Below are positions 16,093 through 24,633 of a DNA stretch of 64,000 bases, one piece after another. The stretch is from Cesiribacteraceae bacterium YIM B00369. GTDB taxonomy: Bacteria; Bacteroidota; Bacteroidia; Cytophagales; Cyclobacteriaceae. The stretch spans positions 124,001 to 188,000 of the forward strand of contig JAFMYY010000004.1 in the NCBI GenBank assembly GCA_017948555.1, given 5' to 3'. The notes below the pieces were generated by a model. It ran no database searches. It was not told the origin of the DNA and saw nothing but the letters and a program-made list of their open reading frames with translations. The position numbers and the translations under genes are program-made. Each line of letters opens with the position of its first letter. Position 1 is the stretch's first letter.

Positions 16093-18162
16093 ATGAAAGA
16101 GATTCTGGATTTTATCTATACTGAAAAAAGCAGGAATCCACAGCATCTGGTGGATTTAATTGCGGAAATCAGACCCCAAAAGAGTAAAAATTATGAAGAA
16201 GCACACGATAATTTCCGTTTCCTACTTCGTCTTTTAAGAGAAAACATTAACTACAGGTTAAGCTTAAGGGCTTATCTTGATGCAGTAATAGCCCAAAAGA
16301 AACAAATAAGGCTGTTTACAGAGCTGGGCATTTCCTCCAGCGATGGTTTTTTCAGTGAAACCATCAATAAAATTTCCCACGATATTTTACCTCCGGTTAT
16401 GGAGGGGCGCGATTTAATGGTGGTCGTTGATCTGGCATTTACAAAAAGAACTGATCACCTTTGGTTTCAAAGTATTCCATATGAAGACTGGGCAGCATTT
16501 TTTAAACTGCTTGAGCTGAGGCCCCTTTCAGAAGCGAAGGAGGACAATCCTGTATTATCTCAGGTGCTGAATTCCATACTCGTAATTTCCCAGCGGATAA
16601 CAGCTATTGGCCTTGAAAGGGCTTTTCTGGAAAAGCTACCTGAGCTGGAAGATTTTGAATCTCCTTTTCTTGCGCAGAATAAGGAAGTGAGGACTTACCT
16701 GGAGAAATTTAATGAAGAAAATTTCGACCGTTCTTCAGACAACCCGGACTACAAACACATTCTGGTAATGCTGCAGCAATGCCTGACCTACACCAACGAA
16801 ATCAGGCGGAATAAACATAAATTCGGGGCAAGCCTGAAGTTAACGAACTTAATGATCAGGCTGAACCAGAATATAGCACGCATCCAGCTCCTTCTCAGGA
16901 TCATCATTCAACAACAGGGAAAAATTCCTTTTGAAGATGAGGTGAACCTGCTGAGGGAACTTGTGAAGGCTGAAAACAAAAAACATAGCTTAAGGGAGTT
17001 TTTTGGAGAAAACATCAGCCTCCTTGCATTCCAGGTCACTGAAAATGCAGGCAATACAGGCGAACATTATATAACCACCACCCGAAAAGAATACTGGAGA
17101 ATGCTTTTGTCTGCAGCCGGAGGAGGTGTCATTGTTGGTTTTCTTACCCTTTTTAAAACAGGTCTGTATTATTTAAAAGCTTCACCCTTTGGCCAGGCTT
17201 TTTTATATAGCATGAATTATTCTTTTGGCTTTATTTTCATCCATCTCAGCCATAGTACGCTGGCCACAAAACAGCCGGCCATGACAGCCACTAATATTGC
17301 CAGGTCACTTGATGTGGAGGAATCAGCGGACAGCATACAAAACCTTGCAAACTTAATTGTGAAGGTGATAAGAACCCAGTTTATTGCATTTACCGGCAAC
17401 GTTCTGGTAGCATTTCCGGTTGCCTTATTGCTTACCGCCTGTTACTACTACTTAACCGGAAATTATGTGGCCGGAGAAGAAAAGGCCTGGCACATGATCC
17501 ATGAGCTACATCCATGGCATAGCCCTGCCCTGTTTCATGCAGCCATTGCAGGTGTTTACCTTTTTCTTGCAGGTCTTATTTCAGGATATTATGATAATAA
17601 AAGCACTTTTAACCGCATCCCACTCCGCCTGAAGAAGCATCCTTTCTTAAGGAAAATTTTACCACCAAGAAGGTTAATCCGGCTGGCTGATTATATTGAC
17701 CATAACCTGGGAAGCCTTGCCGGTAATTTTTTCTTCGGTATCTTTTTAGGAGTTACCGGTACCATAGGTTACTTGCTGGGGCTTCCGCTGGATATCCGGC
17801 ACATTACCTTTTCAAGCGGCAACTTCGGAATAGCTCTTTATACCCTCGGACCGGAATTAACAAGTTATGATATCCTCACCTCCTGCCTTGGAATTGCCGG
17901 CATTGGATTCATGAACTTCATTGTCAGCTTTGGCCTTGCCTTGTTTGTGGCCATTAAATCCCGCAGAACAAAATTCAGGTTCACCAGAAAACTTTTTGGA
18001 AATCTGGCGCGGCTATTCTTCAGCCACCCTGCAGATTTCTTTTTTGCACCAAAAACAGTAAAATATGCAGAAGGAAGCAAGGCCACTTCTGCAGAAGATT
18101 TGTACCTGAAAAAACAGGAGGAAGAAGATCAGAAAGAAGCTGAAGAAACCAAAGTCAGATAA
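16093..18162 (+). CDS. Polytopic membrane protein of the 'site-specific recombinase' (PF10136) family
   Basis: 689 residues. The first 330 residues are soluble and helical, starting with MKEILDFIYTEKSRNPQHLV, with FRFLLRLLRENINYRLSLRAYL typical of the family. From about residue 335 there are five or six hydrophobic segments (LLSAAGGGVIVGFLTLF; FIAFTGNVLVAFPVALLL; LFHAAIAGVYLFLAGLISGYYDN; LAGNFFFGIFLGVTGTIGYL; GIAGIGFMNFIVSFGLALFVA). The C-terminal tail is charged. Homologues are named 'site-specific recombinase' after a Neisseria protein, but no tyrosine- or serine-recombinase catalytic pattern is visible. I would treat it as an uncharacterised membrane protein. It is a single-gene unit between terminators. 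Confidence 0.8.
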   Translation: MKEILDFIYTEKSRNPQHLVDLIAEIRPQKSKNYEEAHDNFRFLLRLLRENINYRLSLRAYLDAVIAQKKQIRLFTELGISSSDGFFSETINKISHDILPPVMEGRDLMVVVDLAFTKRTDHLWFQSIPYEDWAAFFKLLELRPLSEAKEDNPVLSQVLNSILVISQRITAIGLERAFLEKLPELEDFESPFLAQNKEVRTYLEKFNEENFDRSSDNPDYKHILVMLQQCLTYTNEIRRNKHKFGASLKLTNLMIRLNQNIARIQLLLRIIIQQQGKIPFEDEVNLLRELVKAENKKHSLREFFGENISLLAFQVTENAGNTGEHYITTTRKEYWRMLLSAAGGGVIVGFLTLFKTGLYYLKASPFGQAFLYSMNYSFGFIFIHLSHSTLATKQPAMTATNIARSLDVEESADSIQNLANLIVKVIRTQFIAFTGNVLVAFPVALLLTACYYYLTGNYVAGEEKAWHMIHELHPWHSPALFHAAIAGVYLFLAGLISGYYDNKSTFNRIPLRLKKHPFLRKILPPRRLIRLADYIDHNLGSLAGNFFFGIFLGVTGTIGYLLGLPLDIRHITFSSGNFGIALYTLGPELTSYDILTSCLGIAGIGFMNFIVSFGLALFVAIKSRRTKFRFTRKLFGNLARLFFSHPADFFFAPKTVKYAEGSKATSAEDLYLKKQEEEDQKEAEETKVR

Positions 18163-18187
18163 ACAAAAACAGTTTAACAGGCACCAT

Positions 18188-18221
18188 AAAAAGCATCTGC
18201 CCAAACCGGCAGATGCTTTTT
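18188..18221. terminator. Bidirectional terminator
   Basis: A perfect 14-bp stem, AAAAAGCATCTGCC / GGCAGATGCTTTTT, with a 6-base loop lies between two converging genes, with A and T tracts on either side. Confidence 0.9.
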
Positions 18222-18229
18222 CATATCCC

Positions 18230-19096
18230 TCATTTTCCCCTCATCTTTTCAACCGCATCCCACATATCCGGCGATACCATATCAAGCATATTAAATTCAC
18301 CGGCCCCTTTCAGCCACTCCCCGCCATCTATGGTAACAACCTCTCCGTTTACAAAGGCAGAAAAGTCAGATAAAAGGTATGCGGCGAGGTTAGCCAGTTC
18401 CTGATGTTCCCCCACTCTTTTCAGGGGTACCCGTTTTGCAAGATCAAATTTTTCGGCAAGGTCACCGGGAAGCAGGCGGCTCCAGGCACCTTCAGTAGGA
18501 AAAGGCCCCGGCGCTATAGCATTGCTCCGGATACCATACTTGGCCCACTCCACAGCCAGAGACCGTGTTAATGCCAGCACTCCTGCCTTGGCACAGGCAC
18601 TGGGCACCACATAACCTGATCCTGTCCAGCTATAAGTGGTTACAATGTTTAAAAACACACCTGTTTGTTTTTGGTCTATCCATCTTTTGCCCATGGCAAG
18701 GGTAAACTGGGCGGTTCCTTTTAATACAATATCCAGAACAGCCGAAAAAGCACGGTGACTAAGCCTTTCTGTAGGACTTATAAAGTTACCTGCTGCATTG
18801 TTCAGCAAACCATGAACTTGTCCCCATTCGGCTTCTGCCTGTTTTATAACTTCCTCAATCTGCTCATTCTCCCGTACATCACAGGCAACAGGAAGTACCT
18901 TTCCCCCTGTTTCCTTTTCAAGTTCCTTTGCTGTGGATTGCAGAACATCAATTTTGCGGCTGGTAATAACCACCTGCGCCCCAAGCTCCAGCAGATATTT
19001 AGTCATCGAACGGCCTAAACCCGTCCCTCCACCTGTAACTATATAGTTTTTTCCTTTTAAGGCCCCTTCCCGGAGCATTCCCTCAGTATATTGCAT
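18230..19096 (-). CDS. SDR oxidoreductase, 2,4-dienoyl-CoA reductase-like
   Basis: 288 residues, short-chain dehydrogenase fold. The NADP-binding motif TGGGTGLGRSM is at 21-31 and NNAAG follows at about residue 100. The usual YxxxK is replaced by SACAK in YVVPSACAKAGVLALTRSLAVEWAKYGIRSNAIAPGP. Mitochondrial-type 2,4-dienoyl-CoA reductases and peroxisomal trans-2-enoyl-CoA reductases show the same SxxxK arrangement, with their tyrosine elsewhere, so this is likely an enzyme of unsaturated fatty acid oxidation. It is a single gene; a fatty acyl-CoA ligase lies 5.5 kb further along. Exact substrate is inferred. Confidence 0.85.
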   Translation of the reverse strand: MQYTEGMLREGALKGKNYIVTGGGTGLGRSMTKYLLELGAQVVITSRKIDVLQSTAKELEKETGGKVLPVACDVRENEQIEEVIKQAEAEWGQVHGLLNNAAGNFISPTERLSHRAFSAVLDIVLKGTAQFTLAMGKRWIDQKQTGVFLNIVTTYSWTGSGYVVPSACAKAGVLALTRSLAVEWAKYGIRSNAIAPGPFPTEGAWSRLLPGDLAEKFDLAKRVPLKRVGEHQELANLAAYLLSDFSAFVNGEVVTIDGGEWLKGAGEFNMLDMVSPDMWDAVEKMRGK

Positions 19097-19233
19097 TTCC
19101 TGTTATTTAAAATTTTATAATATTTAACTCCTGCATCCTCAAATAAAAAAATATGTTTGATTCCTTGTAATTCTGTTTAAAATTAGATTCCTTTTTTTCT
19201 AATTTAGAGAAAAAAAAAGAATCCCCTCATCTT

Positions 19234-20193
19234 ATGAAATTTAAAATGTTCAATGGCCTCAGCCTGGGCTTACTTCTCCTGATTGCCGGCAGCTCCTGTG
19301 TTTCACAGAAAAAATACGACCAGCTATTATCGGATAAAGTAAGACTTGAAGCTCAGAAGTATGAATGTGATGAAGCTTTAGAAATTGCACAGAACACTTT
19401 AGACCGTTTAAATTCCAATCTGGAAAGAATGAAAAGTGAGGCAGCGACCATGGAACAGGAGTTAACTGCCAGCACCAATAATCTGAAAGCAAAAACCGAT
19501 GCTTATAACGAGCTGGAAGGCTATTATAACAGCCTTGTAAACAGTAGCGGTAAGCTTACCCAGGATTTGGCAGAACAGCAAAAAAGACTTTTAACTGCCC
19601 GCGAAGAGCTTGAACTGGCACGACAAAAGAACCAGGAACTAAACCTCAACCTGCAGGAACGTGAAAAAAGAGTAAGGGAGCTTGAGCAGGTGCTGGAGGA
19701 GAAAGACAGAGCTGTAAACCTGCTGAAGAAAAAAGTAAGTGATGCTCTTCTTAACTTTAAAGAAAATGACCTTACCATTCAGGTAAAAAACGGTAAGGTA
19801 TATGTTTCACTTGCTGAACAGCTCCTGTTCAAATCAGGGAGTGTAACGGTAGACCCTAAAGGTATAAATGCGCTAAAACAGCTGGCAGGCGTATTGAAAG
19901 ACAATCAGGACATACAGATTCTGGTGGAAGGACATACAGATAACGTTCCTTTAGGGAGATCTTCGCAGTACATGAAAAACAACTGGGACCTGAGTGTAAT
20001 GCGCGCCACTTCCATTGTTGATATTCTTACCAATGCAGGAGTTGCCCCTGAGAGAGTTACTGCCGCAGGTAAAGGAGAGCATTCTCCGCTAACCTCCAAT
20101 GAAACTGCTGAAGGAAGAGCAAAAAACCGCCGGACCGAAATTATTCTAACCCCGAAACTGGATGAATTATTTAAGATACTGGATATGAACTAG
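19234..20193 (+). CDS. OmpA-family lipoprotein with long coiled coil
   Basis: 319 residues. The lipobox AGSSC puts the lipidated cysteine at residue 22. Residues 27-170 are a long coiled coil rich in Glu, Lys, Leu and Gln. The C-terminal 130 residues are an OmpA/MotB peptidoglycan-binding domain (LLFKSGSVTVDPKGINAL; LVEGHTDNVPLG; GEHSPLTSNETAEGRAKNRRTEII) with the conserved Asp and Arg of the diaminopimelate site. It should tether the outer membrane to the cell wall. It is the upstream member of a neighbouring pair of OmpA lipoproteins, each with its own terminator. Confidence 0.93.
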   Translation: MKFKMFNGLSLGLLLLIAGSSCVSQKKYDQLLSDKVRLEAQKYECDEALEIAQNTLDRLNSNLERMKSEAATMEQELTASTNNLKAKTDAYNELEGYYNSLVNSSGKLTQDLAEQQKRLLTAREELELARQKNQELNLNLQEREKRVRELEQVLEEKDRAVNLLKKKVSDALLNFKENDLTIQVKNGKVYVSLAEQLLFKSGSVTVDPKGINALKQLAGVLKDNQDIQILVEGHTDNVPLGRSSQYMKNNWDLSVMRATSIVDILTNAGVAPERVTAAGKGEHSPLTSNETAEGRAKNRRTEIILTPKLDELFKILDMN

Positions 20194-20224
20194 GTTTTTA
20201 AATTTCCGTCAGGGAAAGATTAGC

Positions 20225-20259
20225 TATAAAGGCCTGGTGTTGAAAATCAGGCCTTTATA
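20225..20259 (+). terminator. Terminator after the first OmpA lipoprotein
   Basis: TATAAAGGCCTG (20225-20236) pairs perfectly with CAGGCCTTTATA (20248-20259), giving a 12-bp stem and 11-base loop. The T tract downstream is weak. Confidence 0.75.
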
Positions 20260-20454
20260 ACTTTCATAGCACCCTGTTTCCGTTCGGGTTTTACGCGAAT
20301 GGAAAACTACAGGCCATACAATTCGCTTTAACAGCATTCAGTTATCTTATTACTTTTCCACATTAATAAACCAAATATTAGACAGGCCGTATAATAGCTC
20401 AGAAATTTTTGGTAGAGTTTTTGATTAACCTTTTTAGAACCAATTTTTATTATT

Positions 20455-21132
20455 ATGAAGACTGTAAAATTTTCAATAGTTCTTTTACTATGTGCAAGCA
20501 TTATTGCCTCTTGTGCCTCATGGAGTAACACCGGAAAAGGTGCTGCCGGTGGTGCTGCCGGTGGTGCTGCAGTAGGAGCAGGTGTAGGAGCCCTGGCAGG
20601 TAACACAGCCAAGGGTGCTATTTTAGGTGCCGTAATTGGTGGTGCTGCCGGTACGGCCATAGGCGCTTATATGGATAAGCAGGCCCGCGAACTGGACGAA
20701 GAACTTGAAGGTGCAACTGTTGAACGGGTTGGCGAAGGTATTCGTGTAACCTTTGACAGCGGAATTCTTTTTGGATTCGATTCTTACCAGTTAACACCAA
20801 AGGCACAGGAAAACATCCGTGAGATGGCCCAAACCCTGAAAAAGTACGAAGATACTAATATCCTTATTGAAGGACATACTGACGATGTAGGAAAAGAAAG
20901 TTACAACCAGCAGTTATCTGAAAGAAGAGCAAAGGCAGTAGCCGATTATGCGAAAAGCATTGGTGTTAGTGCCAGCCGGATAACTACCAGAGGTTACGGT
21001 GAAGATCAGCCTGTATCTGAAAATACTACTGAGGCAGGCCGTTCAGCCAACCGCCGTGTGGAAGTAGCTATTTTTGCGAATGAAGACCTACAGAAAAGAG
21101 CTAAAGATGGTCGCGTTCAGTTAAAAAAATAA
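20455..21132 (+). CDS. OmpA-family lipoprotein with glycine zipper (YiaD-like)
   Basis: 225 residues. The lipobox IIASC sets Cys20. Residues 27-70 are a Gly/Ala-rich zipper (GAAGGAAGGAAVGAGVGALA, GAVIGGAAGTAIGAY) likely to insert in the outer membrane. Residues 105-215 are an OmpA peptidoglycan-binding domain (ILFGFDSYQLTPKAQENI; IEGHTDDVGKESYNQQLSERRA; GRSANRRVEV). It resembles E. coli YiaD, which supports the outer-membrane assembly machinery. An ordinary cell-envelope gene with its own terminator. Confidence 0.94.
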   Translation: MKTVKFSIVLLLCASIIASCASWSNTGKGAAGGAAGGAAVGAGVGALAGNTAKGAILGAVIGGAAGTAIGAYMDKQARELDEELEGATVERVGEGIRVTFDSGILFGFDSYQLTPKAQENIREMAQTLKKYEDTNILIEGHTDDVGKESYNQQLSERRAKAVADYAKSIGVSASRITTRGYGEDQPVSENTTEAGRSANRRVEVAIFANEDLQKRAKDGRVQLKK

Positions 21133-21163
21133 TATTATCCTTATTCATCAAAACTGGATATAC

Positions 21164-21199
21164 AAAGAGCTCTGCCTTAATTGGGAGGGCTCTTTTTTT
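21164..21199 (+). terminator. Terminator after the YiaD-like gene
   Basis: AAAGAGCTCTGCC pairs with GGGAGGGCTCTTT (some G-U) across TTAATT and is followed by a T run. Confidence 0.8.
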
Positions 21200-21236
21200 G
21201 GCTTAAATCTACATTTATTTAAAGAAAAAGTGTCTG

Positions 21237-21373
21237 TTATGTATCCGGATTGTTATCCTTTGGAGCAATTTGAAATTGCTTTCCGTCCTTCCATTTAAAA
21301 ACAACCGTAATCAGTAACGGGCTTTCCGGCAGTTTTTTACTGTTCTTTTTCTGAATACCTCATCAGTATTCAT
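21237..21373 (-). pseudogene. Possible small frameshifted coding sequence
   Basis: On the minus strand an ATG at 21373 opens MNTDEVFRK. After the A-rich run around 21343-21352 the coding signal moves to the next frame and reads KNSKKLPESPLLITVVF, then KWKDGKQFQIAPKDNNPDT, ending at the TAA at 21237. The total length (137 bases) is one short of a whole number of codons, so one base would have been lost or gained. The second part has codon choice like the neighbouring genes and well-mixed residues, unlike the flanking sequence. It sits just beyond the terminator of the flavin-oxidase-like gene. No family is recognised, and it may be chance. Confidence 0.3.
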
Positions 21374-21386
21374 TTTAACATGGCAC

Positions 21387-21423
21387 AAAAAAAAAGCTTT
21401 CTCAAAATTACTTTTGAAAAAGC
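21387..21423 (-). terminator. Terminator of the flavin-oxidase-like gene
   Basis: On the minus strand GGCTTTTTCAAAA pairs with TTTTGAGAAAGCT across GTAA and is followed by nine T. Confidence 0.75.
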
Positions 21424-21538
21424 CTGTTGGTTTGTTTGCTGCCGGAGGATAGGATTACCGGAGAGTCTTTTATTTTTAATAATCCAGACTGACTGATATT
21501 ATTAAAATACAATTCTCCTCCCCTGCCGCAGCATAATT

Positions 21539-22045
21539 CTACCGCAGTTTAATTTGCCCGTGTTCTCCTGATTCATACTGCTTTCCCTGCATAATGGCCT
21601 TTGCAACGTTAATAATCTGTTCCATTTTACTGGACGTGGCATTCCAGTATTCGGCAGTATGAGGAATTACTTTAATAAGTGCCAGGTTTGGATCATCAAG
21701 TCCTTTAGGGAACCAGGCCTTCAATATCGGACTCCACAATTTCTCTATTACCATCTGGTCTCTGACAATTTCGGCACTGCCGGAAACAGACAGATAAGAC
21801 TGGTTGCTTACGTTAGAATAGGCAAGGTTTACATTAGCATAAAGATCAACCTCCTCAGCCTTATCAGAAAGTTCGTTGGTAAAAAACCAAAGTGTTCCGT
21901 CAGGATCCATTTTTCTGGTAGACATCGGGCGGCTTACAATTTTACCATCAGGCTCAACAGTTGAAAACATACATATTTCAATATCTTCAATTTTTTCCTT
22001 GAGCTTGTCTATTGACATTAATTTTAAACTGTTTCCACTCATCAT
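21539..22045 (-). CDS. Pyridoxamine 5'-phosphate oxidase-like protein (general stress protein 26 type)
   Basis: 168 residues with the split-barrel flavin-binding fold. The family pattern is clear: EICMFSTVEPDGKIVSRPMS, GTLWFFTNELSDKAEEV, VNLAYSNVSNQSYLSVSGSAEI and LWSPILKAWFPKGLDDPNLALIKV. The strictly conserved AWFPKGLDDP stretch is intact. Relatives (B. subtilis YdaG/GS26) bind FMN or F420-like cofactors and are stress-induced; the true reaction is unknown. Two ATGs begin the frame; I keep the first. A single-gene unit. Confidence 0.85.
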   Translation of the reverse strand: MMSGNSLKLMSIDKLKEKIEDIEICMFSTVEPDGKIVSRPMSTRKMDPDGTLWFFTNELSDKAEEVDLYANVNLAYSNVSNQSYLSVSGSAEIVRDQMVIEKLWSPILKAWFPKGLDDPNLALIKVIPHTAEYWNATSSKMEQIINVAKAIMQGKQYESGEHGQIKLR

Positions 22046-22172
22046 TTTCTGGTTTAAGGGTTCAATATACCTTCTTAACCTTTTGTTCTTTCAAATGTTT
22101 TGGCTCTGCTTTTTTGTATAATATATTCCTGACCGGGGTCAGTTACCTCCCCCAAATTACTTTTCGAAAATG

Positions 22173-22203
22173 ACGAAAGGCTGATGTGCAATCAGCCTTT
22201 CGT
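22173..22203 (-). terminator. Hairpin after the HAMP/GAF/PAS gene
   Basis: ACGAAAGGCTGAT (22173-22185) pairs perfectly with ATCAGCCTTTCGT (22191-22203), a 13-bp stem with 5-base loop. The T tract is short on the minus strand, so termination strength is uncertain. Confidence 0.7.
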
Positions 22204-22226
22204 TTTCAATATTTATTACCTTGCCT

Positions 22227-24413
22227 TTAAACTGCAGTACTTAAACTTCCTGTCAGCCTTACCTTCATTTCACTTGTATCATAATGATTGAAAAGTAAAC
22301 CATATGAAAATCCATCAGCCTCACCCATTTTAACTATCACCATCCTTAAACGGCTGTCAGTTCCTGCCGGACTTACCACTTTTAAAATTGTCTCGGATGA
22401 TACTCCATTAAATACAAACTGAGGGTCCCCTTTCAGGTTTTTTATTTTACTGCTTACTGATACCTTTAAAATTTCATCAGCATTTTTTCCTGTAAGATCT
22501 TCTGCATCCCGGCCAAGGAAATTAACCGCAAAAGAATTCAGGAAAGCAATACAATTATTCTCATCCACTAAAATAATTCCATTATATACTTTGCTGACTA
22601 AAAGGTCATAAACACTTAACTGTTTCTGAAGAAGATGATTCTGATTTTCCAGATAACAGGTTTTATCTTCCATTTCCATCTGGGTGTTCTGAAGTTCTTC
22701 CATATTCTTCCGTAAGAAATCTTCATTAGCCCTGAGGCTTTCAGCCAGGGTAGTGGCCTGTTCCAGTAAAGAATTAGTTTGTTTTTGCATCCGTGCGGTA
22801 GCTATAGAAGTTGCCAGACCTTTTCCTGCCTGAACAATTAATTCTTTTTCCTTTTCTGAATACTCATATAAAGAAGCTATTTCTATTACTCCCTCTACCT
22901 GCTGCTGGTCTGTTACTACAGGCACAATAAACAGGGAGCGTGGTTTAGCCTGCCCCAGCCCTGAACGTATTTTACTGTAAGATTCAGGAACATCATTAAT
23001 ATAAACAGGTTCCCCTTCACGCCAAACCGCCCCGATTATTCCTTCCCCATACATAAATTCAGCTTCCGGAAACCTTTTTTTATCCCCTGCATAGCAACTT
23101 ACCAGCTGCATCATTTCATGCCCTTCTTCTTCACTTTCCTGCCGTATAAATAATGCTGCCTGCGAACTATTTGTATATTTTACTAACTGAAGCAAAAATT
23201 CATCAGAAAGGGTTTCCAGATCATTATGATGTTGCATAACAATCCGCTCAAAACGTGCTATACCTGTGGTAATCCAGCTTCTCTCTTTCTCTTTCCTTGA
23301 AGCTGCCTGGAGCTCCATATTTTTATGAGAAATCTCTCTTACCTTACCCTGATTATCAGTTATCATTTCCGTAAAGTTAGAAATAAGGCCCCCAATCTCA
23401 TCCTGCCGGTTTACCCCGTCCAATAAATTAAGAGCTGTTTCATCTCCCTTCATAACTTTCCTGATTACCTTATCCAGAAGAATAACCGGTCTGGTTAACT
23501 GCCGGTTCAGCACCACTCCCAAGGCCGCTGCAAAAGCGAGCATAAAAGCAGAGGAAACCAGTAATACCAGAAATGAATTCCCTGTCAGCTCTGCACTCTT
23601 GTCATTAATTTTCTTTTGCATAATATTAACAAAAGGCTCTACTATACCTGCCTGCTGGTTCATTTCGCCAAGTACTCCTTCCTGCTCTGTTAAACCTATT
23701 TTCTGCTCGATAGCCACTATTCTTAAAAAATGCTTCCTGTAGGCTTCAATATCTGCAATTGTTTTCTTCCTGTAATCTTCAGTCATATGGTCCATTCCGC
23801 TTTCCTGCACAAATTGCTGAAACTCCTGTACAGTCCCGTTCAGTTTATCTTTGTACTTCAGATCGCTGCGGAGAAAGTAATCTTTTTCGTGCCTGCGAAG
23901 CGTGAGCGCATATAACTGTTCTTCTTTCGCTTTACATTCCTGTAAAGCATGTACAAGGCCTCTCATCTGGCCTTCAAGGCCATAATCTTTAAATCCTCTC
24001 TGCTTATATAGTTCCACAAGAGAGCCAAAGGCATAGTTATAAGCATTTACTGCATTTTTAATTACAGTTAACTCATGGTCAAGGCCTGCATTTACTATAA
24101 CAGGATCATTGGCCGTTTTTTCCAACATTTCCCTTAAGCTATCAACAGCCTGTTTGTGTAAATAAACGCTGGAACTATTGTTATCCCTTAAAAAAGAGAC
24201 TTCTTTTCTTCCGTACAAAATAAAATCCTTTTCATATTTCCTGGCATCAGCCAAAAGGTTTATAAGCTTATCGGTTTCGCTTTTAGCTTCCTGGAAAGAA
24301 ATTACGTCCCTGAGAATTTTATAAGAAATTGCTCCCCCGGCAAGGGATAAAATGATCAGGACTAAGAAGGATGCCTGTAATTTTAACTTTATGCTTTTTT
24401 TCAGCAGATTCAT
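22227..24413 (-). CDS. Membrane signalling protein with HAMP, GAF and PAS domains, no output domain
   Basis: 728 residues. Transmembrane helix 1 is at about 12-33, then an extracytoplasmic helical region of about 240 residues (KYEKDFILYGRKEVSFL and a second similar half), then transmembrane helix 2 at about 277-300. A HAMP segment follows (RQLTRPVILLDKVIRKVMKGD). The GAF domain spans about 408-536 (SQAALFIRQES; MYGEGIIGAVWREGEPVYINDVP). A coiled coil spans 540-600, and the C-terminal PAS domain includes GIILVDENNCIAFLNSFAVNFLGRDAEDLTGKNADEI. No histidine kinase, cyclase or methyl-accepting region follows the PAS. The upstream sensor half resembles chemoreceptors. It probably acts through a partner protein. 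Confidence 0.85.
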   Translation of the reverse strand: MNLLKKSIKLKLQASFLVLIILSLAGGAISYKILRDVISFQEAKSETDKLINLLADARKYEKDFILYGRKEVSFLRDNNSSSVYLHKQAVDSLREMLEKTANDPVIVNAGLDHELTVIKNAVNAYNYAFGSLVELYKQRGFKDYGLEGQMRGLVHALQECKAKEEQLYALTLRRHEKDYFLRSDLKYKDKLNGTVQEFQQFVQESGMDHMTEDYRKKTIADIEAYRKHFLRIVAIEQKIGLTEQEGVLGEMNQQAGIVEPFVNIMQKKINDKSAELTGNSFLVLLVSSAFMLAFAAALGVVLNRQLTRPVILLDKVIRKVMKGDETALNLLDGVNRQDEIGGLISNFTEMITDNQGKVREISHKNMELQAASRKEKERSWITTGIARFERIVMQHHNDLETLSDEFLLQLVKYTNSSQAALFIRQESEEEGHEMMQLVSCYAGDKKRFPEAEFMYGEGIIGAVWREGEPVYINDVPESYSKIRSGLGQAKPRSLFIVPVVTDQQQVEGVIEIASLYEYSEKEKELIVQAGKGLATSIATARMQKQTNSLLEQATTLAESLRANEDFLRKNMEELQNTQMEMEDKTCYLENQNHLLQKQLSVYDLLVSKVYNGIILVDENNCIAFLNSFAVNFLGRDAEDLTGKNADEILKVSVSSKIKNLKGDPQFVFNGVSSETILKVVSPAGTDSRLRMVIVKMGEADGFSYGLLFNHYDTSEMKVRLTGSLSTAV

Positions 24414-24432
24414 GTAATTCAGATTTTTTTTT

Positions 24433-24440
24433 CAAATGTA
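24433..24440 (-). promoter_or_regulatory. Possible -7 element of the HAMP/GAF/PAS gene
   Basis: The minus strand reads TACATTTG here, a perfect TAnnTTTG, 19 bases before the ATG. No TTTG lies at the expected -33 distance. Confidence 0.35.
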
Positions 24441-24577
24441 CCATATAATTGAATAATCACGGGAAAGTGAATATTATCATATTATTAACTACCATATTGC
24501 AAAAAATTTATCTGTCATTAACTACTGAAACTCAGGAACATTCCTCCTCCTCTGTTTAAATATTTTTTTTCAGGCAC

Positions 24578-24605
24578 AAAAAAAACCGGACGATGTCCGG
24601 CTTTT
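24578..24605 (-). terminator. Terminator of the acyl-CoA ligase gene
   Basis: On the minus strand AAAAGCCGGAC, loop ATC, then GTCCGG is followed by an eight-T run. Confidence 0.85.
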
Positions 24606-24633
24606 CATTTACGCTTATTTTACAAAAATTCTT

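Noticed and set aside
20527-20660. Repeated GGTGCTGCCGGT units as a DNA repeat element
   Set aside because: They encode the Gly/Ala zipper of the YiaD-like lipoprotein, so the repetition follows from the protein.
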